A stretch of DNA of 64,000 bases, taken from Jejubacter sp036620675. GTDB lineage: Bacteria; Pseudomonadota; Gammaproteobacteria; Enterobacterales; Enterobacteriaceae. Made by a program: the position numbers and the translations under genes. The DNA is taken from assembly GCA_036620675.1 (NCBI GenBank), contig JAZHEE010000018.1, one strand, 5' to 3'. Shown here piece after piece: positions 25,227-34,375 of the stretch (its first letter is position 1; each line of letters begins with the position of its first letter). The notes under the pieces were generated by a model, which was not told the origin of the DNA, did no database searches, and saw only the letters and a list, made by a program, of their open reading frames with translations.

Positions 25227-25855
25227 ATGACAGATATCGTTGTTTTTTCTGATGACTCATTTTATACCTATGGAATAACCAATTTTTTAAAAAATCTTGG
25301 TGTAAATGTGTTCGTTTGTAATGATCTACAATGTATCCCGTCAATACCATCCGATCCCGTGATGCTTTATATTGTTGTCGTTGAAGAAAAAAATTCATAA
25401 ACGGCATATTAAACGTCATTAGTAATAAAAAAAATGTTCTGCATATATTTGATATCCCGGTGAATGGAAGCACACCTTTACAACTGGGTTATATCTCCAA
25501 GAGAGCATCTTTGTCAGATACTCTGGAAACCATATATAAATTTATCCGCCGTGGTTTCTCGGCCAGGATTCCACTCTCAGAAAAAGATATCAGCGTTATT
25601 CGTGAAATCGTCGAAACCGGTAATGGCACATTACAAATCGCTCGTCGACTCAATATTTCGGACAAAGCCGTGCACAACCGTAAGTACATGATAATGAGAA
25701 AGTTTGGATTCAACAGCACCCATAGTGTGAATCTGATTTACTGCTATACGCTGATCCGCTTTCGCTTTGGATTAATGGAATCGTCTGTCGGATACGATAC
25801 TGGTTCCGGCCAACCGGATCTCCAGATTAGCGAAAATCAACTCACCGCATTCTGA
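25227..25855 (+). pseudogene. LuxR-type fimbrial regulator, frameshifted in an A-run
   Basis: An ATG at 25227 starts a frame reading MTDIVVFSDDSFYTYGITNF that stops at 25400. The rest continues in another frame to 25855 and encodes a LuxR/FixJ helix-turn-helix (LSEKDISVIREIVETGNGTL, RRLNISDKAVHNRKYMIMRK). Adding one A to the A7 run at 25387-25393 joins both parts into a smooth 209-residue protein (VVVEEKKFINGIL across the join), a normal length for fimbria-linked LuxR orphans. It precedes the fimbrial operon on the same strand and probably controls it. It may be inactive, slippage-rescued or phase-variable; the C-terminal part alone could also be made from a GTG at 25460. Confidence 0.75.
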
Positions 25856-25999
25856 TACATACCAGAAATAACCAAACGGGGAAAATAACAGGGAGGTAAC
25901 AGGGAACACAGGAATAACGGTTTAAAGATACATTACATTTTTTATTTATAAGTAACTGATTAATTAAACTCGGAACCATTTCTTTTTAAGGAAAAAACA

Positions 26000-26563
26000 A
26001 TGCGTAAAGTTACCGTACTGTCTGCAGCACTGGCTGCCCTGCTGTCTGCTGTTTCTGTCAATGCAATGGCGGCATCTACAGGCACCATCACCTTTAACGG
26101 CAAACTGACCGACACGACCTGTAATGTGAATATTGAAGGTCAGGGCGCCGACGCCACCGTTACGCTGCCGACAGTTAGCGTCAGCGAATTAACGGCTGCG
26201 GGTAACACCACCGGTCGCACCGCGTTCCGTATGGCGCTTTCCGGTTGCACCATCGGCACCGTCGGTCAGCAGTCCACCGTATCCGCTTTCTTCCAGCCGG
26301 GTGACACCGTCGACCTGAGCACCGGTCGCCTGAAAAATGTTTCCGGCGACGCCACCAACGTGGATCTGGAACTGCTGGATGCCAGCAACAGCTACGCGGT
26401 CATTAACGTGGGGAATACCGCTCAGGTCAATGATATGGCCTATGTCGATATCGCGACCGACGGTACCGCCACACTGCCGTACGCCGTTGAATATTACGCG
26501 AACGGCAAGACTACCGCGGGTACCGTCACCAGCAGCGTCGTTTATAACCTGCAGTATAAGTAA
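26000..26563 (+). CDS. Major fimbrial subunit (type 1/F17-like pilin)
   Basis: The 187-residue protein has a Sec signal peptide (cleavage likely after NAMA, near 25) and a FimA-type pilin domain. The cysteine pair is near 42 and 83 (TTCNVN and LSGCTIG), and the C-terminal beta-zipper ends VVYNLQYK, with the penultimate Tyr used in donor-strand exchange. It should form the fimbrial shaft after export and chaperone delivery. It is first in a pilin-chaperone-usher-adhesin operon, the gene order of F17-like fimbriae. A stable hairpin after the gene probably keeps its transcript in excess. Confidence 0.9.
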   Translation: MRKVTVLSAALAALLSAVSVNAMAASTGTITFNGKLTDTTCNVNIEGQGADATVTLPTVSVSELTAAGNTTGRTAFRMALSGCTIGTVGQQSTVSAFFQPGDTVDLSTGRLKNVSGDATNVDLELLDASNSYAVINVGNTAQVNDMAYVDIATDGTATLPYAVEYYANGKTTAGTVTSSVVYNLQYK

Positions 26564-26589
26564 TCCCTTTCAAGCGACATGTAAGTCAG

Positions 26590-26611
26590 CAGGGAGACAT
26601 TCGTCTCCCTG
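26590..26611 (+). terminator. Intra-operon hairpin after the pilin gene
   Basis: CAGGGAGAC-ATTC-GTCTCCCTG is followed by TTTT between the pilin and chaperone genes. It probably acts as a partial terminator or 3' stabiliser that raises pilin over usher expression. Confidence 0.75.
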
Positions 26612-26635
26612 TTTTCCGGTTAAGGAGAGCCTGTT

Positions 26636-27352
26636 ATGTCAGTTAAATCTTTTCTGTCGGCCTGCTGCGCCGCCCTGAGTTTTCTTACGCTTTTATCTCT
26701 GCCGGTACAGGCCAGTGTGGTGGTTAACGGTACCCGGGTTGTTTATCCCGGTAGTGAAAAGGAAGTCACTGTTAAGTTATCCAACAAGGGAAAATTGCCC
26801 GTTCTGGTTCAGAGCTGGATCGATACCGGCGACGTCAAAGCCAGCCCCGATAAAATTCAGGTACCCTTTATTCTGACACCACCGATTAACCGGATTAATC
26901 CGGACAAGAGCCAGACCCTGCGACTCAGTTATACCGCCTCACCGGCCCTGCCTGAAGACAGGGAATCCGTTTACTGGCTTAACGTACTGGAAATCCCGCC
27001 GCTGAAGAAAGGCGCCTCTCCCAATCGCCTGCAGGTCGCCTACCGGACCCGCATCAAGTTGTTCTATCGCCCGGCCGCTCTGGCCAGCCAGAACGGCGCT
27101 TCCGGGGCGGCGGAAAAGGTGACCTGGCGTGCGGAAGGAAATGAACTGGTCGCCACTAACGCTTCTCCCTATTTCATCTCTCTGGCGTCCATTCAGGCCG
27201 GTGGCCACACCATTGCCGGAGAGATGCTGGCCCCGCAGGGCAGCCATCGCTTTCCCCTGAAAAGCGCGCACAGCCTGAGTCAGGGTACGCAGGTGATTTA
27301 CGAATATATCAACGACTGGGGTGCCGTAAAAACGGTGAAGACCGCTCTGTAA
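26636..27352 (+). CDS. Periplasmic fimbrial chaperone (PapD/FimC family)
   Basis: This 238-residue protein has a signal peptide to about residue 26 (LPVQA). Two immunoglobulin-like domains follow, with GTRVVYPGSEKEVTVKLSNKG at the start of domain 1, the conserved LPEDRESVYWLNVLEIPP strand region, and RTRIKLFYRP before domain 2. It binds pilins in the periplasm by donor-strand complementation and takes them to the usher. The ATG at 26636 follows AAGGAGAG. It sits between the pilin and the usher genes and is intact. Confidence 0.92.
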   Translation: MSVKSFLSACCAALSFLTLLSLPVQASVVVNGTRVVYPGSEKEVTVKLSNKGKLPVLVQSWIDTGDVKASPDKIQVPFILTPPINRINPDKSQTLRLSYTASPALPEDRESVYWLNVLEIPPLKKGASPNRLQVAYRTRIKLFYRPAALASQNGASGAAEKVTWRAEGNELVATNASPYFISLASIQAGGHTIAGEMLAPQGSHRFPLKSAHSLSQGTQVIYEYINDWGAVKTVKTAL

Positions 27353-27409
27353 CAAGCGTCATGGCTCCACAACACGGAACAATAACGACTCAGAACAGGA
27401 ACGTTTATT

Positions 27410-29977
27410 ATGCGTCAGTTTCATTACTCCTTACTGGCCTCAGCAGTCATGACAGCGGTACCAGTAACCACCTTTGCCGGTATCCTCTCCTCTCCGGTAT
27501 CGCAGACTTCCGCTCAGCCGGCACCGGGTGTGAATGACGATACTGTCACCTTCGACCCGATCTTTCTGGGAACATCCGGTGATAAAGGTCTGGACTTATC
27601 CCGTTTCGAGCGGGGGGATTCCGCTCTGCCCGGAAACTGGGCTACGGATATTTACGTTAATGGCCAGATGGTCAGCCACCAGAAGGTGAAATTTATCGAG
27701 CAGGCAGATAAACGGATACGCCCCTGCCTGACTACGGACTTGCTCAGAAAAATTAATTTTAATTACTCACAGCTGCCGCGCAGTTTTACCGATTCTCTCC
27801 GACAGGGATCTGAGTGCTATACCCTGGAGCGGCTGATCCCTCAGGCATCCATGGGCTACGATTCCGGCACCCAGCGGCTGGATATCAGCGTACCGCAGGC
27901 CATGATGCAGAATACCGCCCGCGGTTATGTCAGCCCGGAGCTCTGGGACAGCGGTGTTCCTGCCCTGCTGTTCGGCTATAACGCCAGCGCCTATACCACC
28001 CACAGCAACGGCCACAGTTACAATTCCGGATACGCGGGCATCAACGCGGGCCTGAATCTGGGCGCCTGGTATTTCCGCCATGATGGCAACTATACCTGGC
28101 AGGAGCAGAGCGGCGGTAGCTATCAGTCCACCAATAACTATGTGCAGCGCGATATTCCGGCCATTCAGGGTCGGGTACGCATCGGCGAAACCAGCACGGC
28201 GGGACAGCTGTTCGATACCCTGCCCTTCCGCGGTGTCGAGCTGGTTAACGAAGACCGGATGCTGCCACAGTCACAGCGTGGCTATGCGCCAGATATTCGG
28301 GGCATTGCGCGAACCAACGCACGCGTCACCGTCCGTCAGAACAGCAGAATCATCTACGAAACCACCGTATCGCCTGGCGCGTTCGTGATTAACGATCTCT
28401 ACCCCACAGGCTATGGCGGCGATCTGGACGTGACGGTGACAGAAGCCGACGGCTCAGTTCAGAACTTCCAGGTACCCTATGCGTCTGTCACCCAGCTGCT
28501 GCGCCCCGGCCAGCATCACTATGATGTGGTGGCGGGTAAGCTTAACGATCCCTCAATATCGTTTGACCCTACGCTCTACCAGGCAACTTACCAGCGCGGG
28601 TTAACGAATACCCTGACCGGCTACGGCGGCATTCAGGGCAGCGGCGCAGGGTATTACGCCATTCAGGGAGGCATGGCCGTCAGTACGCCGGTGGGCGCCT
28701 TTTCCGCCGATGTCACCCAGGCCCGAACCCACCTGAGCACGGTGGAAGACAACCGCAGCAGCGGGCAGAGCTATCAGCTGAGCTACAGCAAGTACCTGCC
28801 GGAAACGCAAAGTAACCTGACCATCGCGGCTTACCGCTTTTCAACATCCGGCTATTACGACTATCAGACCGCAATGCGGGCTATTGATGAGGAAAAGCAC
28901 GGCGGTACGGCAGACACCATATGGCGCCCCAAAAACCGGTTCAACGTGACCATGAACCAGACGTTGCCCCAGGGCTGGGGCAACGTCTACGTCACCGGTT
29001 ACAGCCAGGATTACTGGAACCGGGATAATTCGGATCTGCAGTACCAGCTGGGATACAGCAACAACTGGAGGCGCCTGAGCTACAGCCTGAGTGCCGGTCG
29101 CGTACGTAATACCGACGGCCATATGGAAACCAGCTGGCTGCTGAACCTGACAATGCCGCTGGGCAGCCCCGGCTACAACACGCCAACGCTGAATGCCAGC
29201 ATGAGCCACAGCACCAGCGGACGCACCGGTGAGCAGGTGGGCATTTCGGGCACCGCCGGTGAAGACTATCAGTACAGCTATGGCCTGACAGCAATGAACT
29301 ACAACCAGGGCACCGGCAGCAGCATGTCGCTGAACGGCGGCTGGCGCACGCCTTACACGAATCTGACCGCCACCTATGGAGCGGGTAAACATTACCAGAA
29401 CGGTTCGGTGGGCATGAGCGGTTCACTGATCGCCTGGCCGTACGCGGCAACGTTAACCCCTTATACCGGAGACACTTTCGCGGTGGTGGAAGCCAAAGGG
29501 GCGCAGGGCGCGAAAGTCAGCGGCTATTCGGGCATCCGCATCGACCCGTGGGGGCACGCCGCCGTGCCTTACCTGAATCCGTATGAACTGAACGAAATTA
29601 CGATCGACCCCAAAGGGCTGCCGTATAACGTGGAGCTGGAAAACACCAGTGAGAAAGTCGCGCCCTATGAAGGGGCTGTAAGCAAAATTGTGTTTAAAAC
29701 CCAGCAGGGTACGCCGCTGCTTATCCAGGCACGGCGCAGCAGTGGCGAATCCGTCCCATTTGGCGCCGAAGTGTATGACGCCCGGGGGAACGTGGTTGGC
29801 AGCGTTGGCCAGGGCGGACAGCTGTATGCCCGGGTGGAAAATACCCGCGGAACACTGACGGCAAAATGGGGAAGTGGTGGTACACAACAGTGCCAGATCC
29901 ACTATGTTCTGCCGCCGCAGTCAAAGGATGGCGCCGCGAACGGGCTGGTGCGTTTTGATTCGATGTGTAAGGAGTGA
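27410..29977 (+). CDS. Outer-membrane fimbrial usher (FimD/PapC family)
   Basis: The 855-residue protein begins with a signal peptide (to about 23). It contains the N-terminal chaperone-binding domain (TVTFDPIFLGTSGDKGLDLSRFERG), the 24-strand pore, the plug near 250-330 (with GIARTNARVTVRQNSRIIYE and VSPGAFVINDLYPTGYGGDLDVTV) and the C-terminal domains (GAEVYDARGNVVGSVGQGGQLY). It assembles and secretes the fimbria through the outer membrane. The stop at 29977 is just before the adhesin gene, whose ribosome-binding site lies in the usher's last codons. It is full-length and intact, so fibre assembly is possible even if the tip gene is broken. Confidence 0.93.
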   Translation: MRQFHYSLLASAVMTAVPVTTFAGILSSPVSQTSAQPAPGVNDDTVTFDPIFLGTSGDKGLDLSRFERGDSALPGNWATDIYVNGQMVSHQKVKFIEQADKRIRPCLTTDLLRKINFNYSQLPRSFTDSLRQGSECYTLERLIPQASMGYDSGTQRLDISVPQAMMQNTARGYVSPELWDSGVPALLFGYNASAYTTHSNGHSYNSGYAGINAGLNLGAWYFRHDGNYTWQEQSGGSYQSTNNYVQRDIPAIQGRVRIGETSTAGQLFDTLPFRGVELVNEDRMLPQSQRGYAPDIRGIARTNARVTVRQNSRIIYETTVSPGAFVINDLYPTGYGGDLDVTVTEADGSVQNFQVPYASVTQLLRPGQHHYDVVAGKLNDPSISFDPTLYQATYQRGLTNTLTGYGGIQGSGAGYYAIQGGMAVSTPVGAFSADVTQARTHLSTVEDNRSSGQSYQLSYSKYLPETQSNLTIAAYRFSTSGYYDYQTAMRAIDEEKHGGTADTIWRPKNRFNVTMNQTLPQGWGNVYVTGYSQDYWNRDNSDLQYQLGYSNNWRRLSYSLSAGRVRNTDGHMETSWLLNLTMPLGSPGYNTPTLNASMSHSTSGRTGEQVGISGTAGEDYQYSYGLTAMNYNQGTGSSMSLNGGWRTPYTNLTATYGAGKHYQNGSVGMSGSLIAWPYAATLTPYTGDTFAVVEAKGAQGAKVSGYSGIRIDPWGHAAVPYLNPYELNEITIDPKGLPYNVELENTSEKVAPYEGAVSKIVFKTQQGTPLLIQARRSSGESVPFGAEVYDARGNVVGSVGQGGQLYARVENTRGTLTAKWGSGGTQQCQIHYVLPPQSKDGAANGLVRFDSMCKE

Positions 29978-29982
29978 TGGTA

Positions 29983-31045
29983 ATGAAAAAAACTGCTTTT
30001 ATTCTTATCCTGAACATATTTTCTATACCGATTTCATTTGCGGCTAGTATTACCTGTAATCACGATCCACTGGTAACCTATACCATCCCCTTATCTGGAG
30101 CAATAAATGTTGGCCCGGACACCCCTAACGGTACCGTTATATTCGAGAACAAAACCGCTATTTCAACACCGCCGAATTATTTTTGTAAGGCCGATGTAAA
30201 AGATTCAAAGCTTACGGACAGCCAGTATTTTAAAATTATGTCATCTCCTCTGCCATTGGCCACATGGAGACTATAGCAAAGGCAACGCTATTGGCCCCGG
30301 GGACAATATACTGCAATGGCAAGGAGACAGATTATTTGATACTGTCGGTACTATAATTCCCGTCACCCTTCCGGTAAGGTTATCCTTAATTAAAATAGGG
30401 GATATAACCCCAGGTGCCCTATCGGGAAGCACCTTACCGACTCTGGCGCTAAACATCAAACTATCATCGACTGATAGTACTATAAATTCTGGTTCAGAAC
30501 TTACCTGGGATGTTATTTATTATAATTTCAGTGGTTCACTGAATGTTCAATCCCGAACCTGTAACGTTTCTGATGTGAATGTTAACATGGGTAGCGTAGA
30601 GATATCAGACATATATAAAAATAAAAACTCAGAATGGAAAAAATTCAATATAACAATGACTAACTGTCCTGTTTTTTCAGGGTATTACAACTCAACCAGA
30701 TTCATAACCTCATATACGAATGGGACAAGACAGGATCCTGGTGCGTTAAACAATAATATATCCCTGTTACTTACCCCCAATACAGAAACAATCGACAGCC
30801 AAAATGGCATTTTTTCTTTAGACAAAAGTAATACAAGTGCTTCTGGCATTGGAATACAACTTGCCTACGGAGATGGAAGTTCATCAGAATTTGCCAACTT
30901 CATCACTCCCAAAGAATATGTAATGCCGATAGGTTCATCTGGCCAATTTATCATCCCTATGGCAGCGAGATATACTCAAACCGAGGATAAAATAACGAGT
31001 GGTCAGGCAAATAGTTCTGTAACCTTTCTGATAAATTACAACTAA
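29983..31045 (+). pseudogene. Fimbrial tip adhesin, frameshifted
   Basis: The ATG at 29983 (GGAG 8 nt upstream) starts a signal peptide (MKKTAFILILNIFSIPISFA) and a receptor-binding-type domain, but the frame ends at 30276. From about 30251 the coding continues in the next frame (CHWPHGDYSKGNAIGPGDN) without a stop to 31045. It includes a C-terminal pilin domain with NVQSRTCNVSDVNVNMGSVE. Skipping one base near 30250, in the CTC-rich TCATCTCCTCTG, restores a two-domain adhesin of about 353 residues. The lectin-type ligand is unknown. The defect is not in a homopolymer, unlike the others in the window. The pilin domain alone might still be made, but without a signal peptide. Confidence 0.78.
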
Positions 31046-31156
31046 ATTTTACCTGTTATTGCCCTTCAAAAGGCAAAACTCGTAAGCTCCAACAGGCAGG
31101 CCACACCGGCCTGCGGGCAGAGATCGACTGACACTCTGTCCCTGAGTGCCAGACGT

Positions 31157-31190
31157 AAAAAATCCGGAAACGGCTGAGCGTTTCCGGATT
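31157..31190 (-). terminator. glyS terminator
   Basis: AATCCGGAAACG at 31161-31172 pairs with CGTTTCCGGATT at 31179-31190, followed on the minus strand by a T-run (31157-31162). It is a strong intrinsic terminator for glyQS. Confidence 0.85.
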
Positions 31191-31212
31191 CATACACAAT
31201 CACTAACAACAT

Positions 31213-31234
31213 TGCTCCCCGAAGGGAGCATTTT
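31213..31234 (+). terminator. Terminator for the fimbrial operon
   Basis: TGCTCCC-CGAA-GGGAGCA followed by TTTTA on the plus strand, just before the end of glyS. It fits as the last terminator of fimbrial transcription. Confidence 0.6.
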
Positions 31235-31252
31235 ATCCATCAGTGGCAGGGC

Positions 31253-33322
31253 TTACTGCAGTACCGAGATATCCGCCACCTGCAGGAACAGCTCACGAAG
31301 CTTCGCCAGCAGCGTCAGACGGTTGATGCGCAGATCTTTATCTTCCGCCATCACCATCACTTTCTCAAAGAAGGCGTCCACCGGCTCGCGCAGCGCAGCC
31401 AGTTCCACCAGCGCTTCCTGGTAACGGCCCTCCTGATACAGCGGCGCCAGCTTGTCACCCAATACCCGCACCTGAAGCGCCAGACGAATCTCTTCGTCCT
31501 CTTTCAGCGCCGATGCCAGCACGTCGTCATTCAGCGGCTCGTCGCTCTTCGCCAGGATATTGGAGACGCGCTTGTTGGCCGCGGCCAGCGCTTCAGCATC
31601 GCTCAGGGTACGGAAGTGAGTAACCGCCTTCACCCGGGCGTCGAAATCTGCCGGGCGGGTCGGACGACGCGCCAGCACCGCCTGGATGGTATCCACAGCG
31701 TGCCCTTCTTCCTGATACCAGGCGCGGAAGCGGCCCAGCATAAAGTCGATAACGTCATCGACCACTTTGGCGTTGGTCAGCTTATCGCCGTACAGACGCA
31801 CCGCCTCTTCGGTCAGGGTCTGGAGATCCAGCGGCAGCTGTTTCTCAACGATAATACGCAGCACGCCCAGCGCGGCGCGACGCAGCGCAAACGGATCTTT
31901 ATCGCCTTTCGGATGCTGACCGATACCGAAGATCCCCGCCAGGGTGTCCATCTTGTCGGCAATCGCCACCGCGCAGGAGACCAGGCTTCCTGGCAGGTCG
32001 TCACCGGCAAAACGCGGCATATACTGCTCGTTCAGGGCAACGGCCACATCTTCCGCTTCGCCGTCGTGACGCGCGTAGTGCATCCCCATCACGCCCTGAG
32101 TGTCGGTGAATTCGAACACCATGTTGGTCATCAGGTCGCATTTGGAAAGCAGACCGGCGCGGGTAGCGTGAGTGACGTCAGCGCCGATTTCACGGGCAAT
32201 CCAGCCGGACAGCGCTTCGATGCGATCGGTTTTATCGCGCAGGGAGCCAAGCTGCTTCTGGAAAAGTACCGTCTCCAGACGCGGCAGGTTGTCTTCCAGA
32301 CGCTTTTTCCGGTCGCTGTTGAAGAAGAATTCGGCATCGGCCAGACGCGGACGCACCACCTTCTCGTTACCGGCAATAATCTGCTGCGGATCTCTGGAAT
32401 CGATATTGGCTACAAAGATAAAGTTCGGCAGCAGCTTGCCCGCGTCGTCATAAACCGGGAAGTATTTCTGGTCGCCTTTCATGGTGTAGACCAGCGCTTC
32501 GGCAGGCACCGCCAGGAATTTCTCTTCGAACTTCGCGGTCAGCACTACCGGCCATTCCACCAGCGAGGTCACTTCTTCCAGCAGGCTGTCGCTCAGATCA
32601 GCCTTGCCGCCAATCTGACGCGCCGCTGCTTCGGCATCAGCCTTAATTTTGGCCTTACGGGCGTCGTAATCGGCCATTACCTTTCCGCGCTCCAGCAGAA
32701 TTTGCGGATACTGATCGGCGTTGTCGATGGTAAGCGACGGCTCGCCCATAAAGCGGTGGCCGCGAATAATGCGATCGGACTCAATACCCAGCACGTTGGC
32801 CGGAACCACCTGGTCGCCCAGCAGCAGGGTCACAGTATGCACCGGACGCACGAAGTGCTCGTCGCTGTCGCCCCAGCGCATCAGCTTTGGAATCGGCAGT
32901 TTCGCTAGCGCGCGATTAACCATTTCCGGCACCAGCGCTTCCACGCTTTCGCCTTTCACCTGGGCGCGATACAACAGCCATTCGCCTTTATCGGTCACCA
33001 TACGTTCGGCTTCGGAAACCTGGATGCCGCAACCGCGCGCCCAGCCTTCGGCCGCTTTGCTGGGATTACCCTCGGCGTCAAAGGCCTGCGCCACCGCCGG
33101 GCCGCGTTTCTCTACGGTACGATCCGGCTGGGCCGCAGCAAGGTTTGTTACCTTCAGCGCCAGACGGCGCGGCGCCGCGAACCACTCAACCTTACCGTGA
33201 GCAAGAGAGGCCGCGTCCAGTTCTGCGGTGAAACGCGCCGCAAAGGCTTCAGCCAGGCTGCGCAGCGCTTTCGGCGGCAGCTCTTCAGTGCCGATCTCCA
33301 CCAAAAAAGTTTTCTCAGACAT
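31253..33322 (-). CDS. glyS: Glycyl-tRNA synthetase beta subunit
   Basis: The 689-residue protein has exactly the E. coli GlyS length. It starts MSEKTFLVEIGTEELPPKAL and contains the beta-subunit core with RGHRFMGEP and the HD-like MGMHYARHDGE segment. The C-terminal DALR-type anticodon-binding region ends near VADISVLQ. With GlyQ it forms the tetramer that charges tRNA-Gly in the cytoplasm. It follows glyQ by 9 bp in an essential two-gene operon. No defects are visible, a check that the assembly is sound here. Confidence 0.97.
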   Translation of the reverse strand: MSEKTFLVEIGTEELPPKALRSLAEAFAARFTAELDAASLAHGKVEWFAAPRRLALKVTNLAAAQPDRTVEKRGPAVAQAFDAEGNPSKAAEGWARGCGIQVSEAERMVTDKGEWLLYRAQVKGESVEALVPEMVNRALAKLPIPKLMRWGDSDEHFVRPVHTVTLLLGDQVVPANVLGIESDRIIRGHRFMGEPSLTIDNADQYPQILLERGKVMADYDARKAKIKADAEAAARQIGGKADLSDSLLEEVTSLVEWPVVLTAKFEEKFLAVPAEALVYTMKGDQKYFPVYDDAGKLLPNFIFVANIDSRDPQQIIAGNEKVVRPRLADAEFFFNSDRKKRLEDNLPRLETVLFQKQLGSLRDKTDRIEALSGWIAREIGADVTHATRAGLLSKCDLMTNMVFEFTDTQGVMGMHYARHDGEAEDVAVALNEQYMPRFAGDDLPGSLVSCAVAIADKMDTLAGIFGIGQHPKGDKDPFALRRAALGVLRIIVEKQLPLDLQTLTEEAVRLYGDKLTNAKVVDDVIDFMLGRFRAWYQEEGHAVDTIQAVLARRPTRPADFDARVKAVTHFRTLSDAEALAAANKRVSNILAKSDEPLNDDVLASALKEDEEIRLALQVRVLGDKLAPLYQEGRYQEALVELAALREPVDAFFEKVMVMAEDKDLRINRLTLLAKLRELFLQVADISVLQ

Positions 33323-33331
33323 GCGCGCCCC

Positions 33332-34246
33332 TTACTTCTTATTGTTGTTGCACATCGGGAAGCCCAGCGCTTCCCGGGAAGCGTAGTAGGCTTCCGCCAC
33401 CGCTTTAGTCAGCGTACGAATACGCAGAATATAGCGCTGGCGTTCAGTCACGGAGATGGCCTTGCGGGCATCCAGCAGGTTAAAGCTGTGCGCCGCTTTC
33501 AGAATACGTTCATAGGCCGGCAGCGGCAGCGGCTTCTCCAGCGCCAGCAGCTGCTGCGCCTCTTTTTCATACTGCTCAAAGCAGGTAAAGAGGAAGTCGA
33601 CATCGGCGTATTCAAAGTTATAGGTGGACTGTTCCACTTCGTTCTGATGGAACACGTCGCCATAGGTGGTTTTACCCAGCGGGCCGTCGCTCCAGACCAG
33701 GTCGTAGACGCTGTCCACGCCCTGGATGTACATCGCCAGGCGCTCCAGACCGTAGGTGATCTCACCGGTGACAGGCTTACACTCCAGGCCGCCGACCTGT
33801 TGGAAGTAAGTGAACTGCGTCACCTCCATTCCGTTCAGCCACACTTCCCAGCCAAGGCCCCAGGCGCCCAGCGTCGGGTTTTCCCAGTTATCTTCCACGA
33901 AGCGGATATCATGAATGGTCGGATCCAGACCCAGCGCCTTCAGCGAGCCCAGATAAAGCTCCTGAATGTTGTCCGGAGAAGGCTTGATGATGACCTGGAA
34001 CTGGTAGTAGTGCTGCAGGCGGTTCGGGTTTTCGCCGTAACGGCCGTCGGTCGGACGGCGGGAAGGCTGAACATAGGCGGCGGCGATAGGTTCCGGCCCC
34101 AGCGCGCGCAGGCAGGTCATCGGGTGAGAGGTGCCAGCGCCGACTTCCATGTCCAGAGGTTGGACAATGGTGCAGCCCTGCGTGGCCCAGTAATCCTGTA
34201 AGGTCAGGATCAGGCCCTGAAAGGTCCTGGTATCAAACTTTTGCAT
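33332..34246 (-). CDS. glyQ: Glycyl-tRNA synthetase alpha subunit
   Basis: The 304-residue protein is the class II catalytic subunit. It begins MQKFDTRTFQGLILTLQDYWATQGC, with motif 2-type residues around PSRRPTDGRYGENPNRLQHYYQFQV (quoted in parts) and motif 3 around TYGLERLAMYIQGV. It makes glycyl-adenylate and transfers glycine with GlyS. It is the first gene of the glyQS operon; in E. coli ysaB follows upstream, here a TRAP transporter operon stands in between. Confidence 0.97.
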   Translation of the reverse strand: MQKFDTRTFQGLILTLQDYWATQGCTIVQPLDMEVGAGTSHPMTCLRALGPEPIAAAYVQPSRRPTDGRYGENPNRLQHYYQFQVIIKPSPDNIQELYLGSLKALGLDPTIHDIRFVEDNWENPTLGAWGLGWEVWLNGMEVTQFTYFQQVGGLECKPVTGEITYGLERLAMYIQGVDSVYDLVWSDGPLGKTTYGDVFHQNEVEQSTYNFEYADVDFLFTCFEQYEKEAQQLLALEKPLPLPAYERILKAAHSFNLLDARKAISVTERQRYILRIRTLTKAVAEAYYASREALGFPMCNNNKK

Positions 34247-34375
34247 AATATGTCGTGTGCGATACGAGTGATAGATTTGGGAAACGGCCAGTATACCCTT
34301 TGACCGTCAGATATACAGCCCGAATCGCCACCCATCGCAGCAAGTTCTGAGCCGGGCGCGCGCCCCCGGCCCGGT

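Noticed and set aside
25174..25473. 99-codon minus-strand frame opposite the LuxR regulator
   Set aside because: The plus strand explains the sequence better once one A is added; the minus-strand product has no resemblance to known proteins.
24674..26000. Invertible fim-type switch or recombinase-controlled promoter
   Set aside because: I found no FimB/FimE-like gene and no long perfect inverted repeats around the pilin promoter.
31616..32908. 430-codon open frame on the strand opposite glyS
   Set aside because: It lies wholly inside the essential glyS gene and has no family resemblance; long antisense frames are common in GC-rich codon-biased genes.
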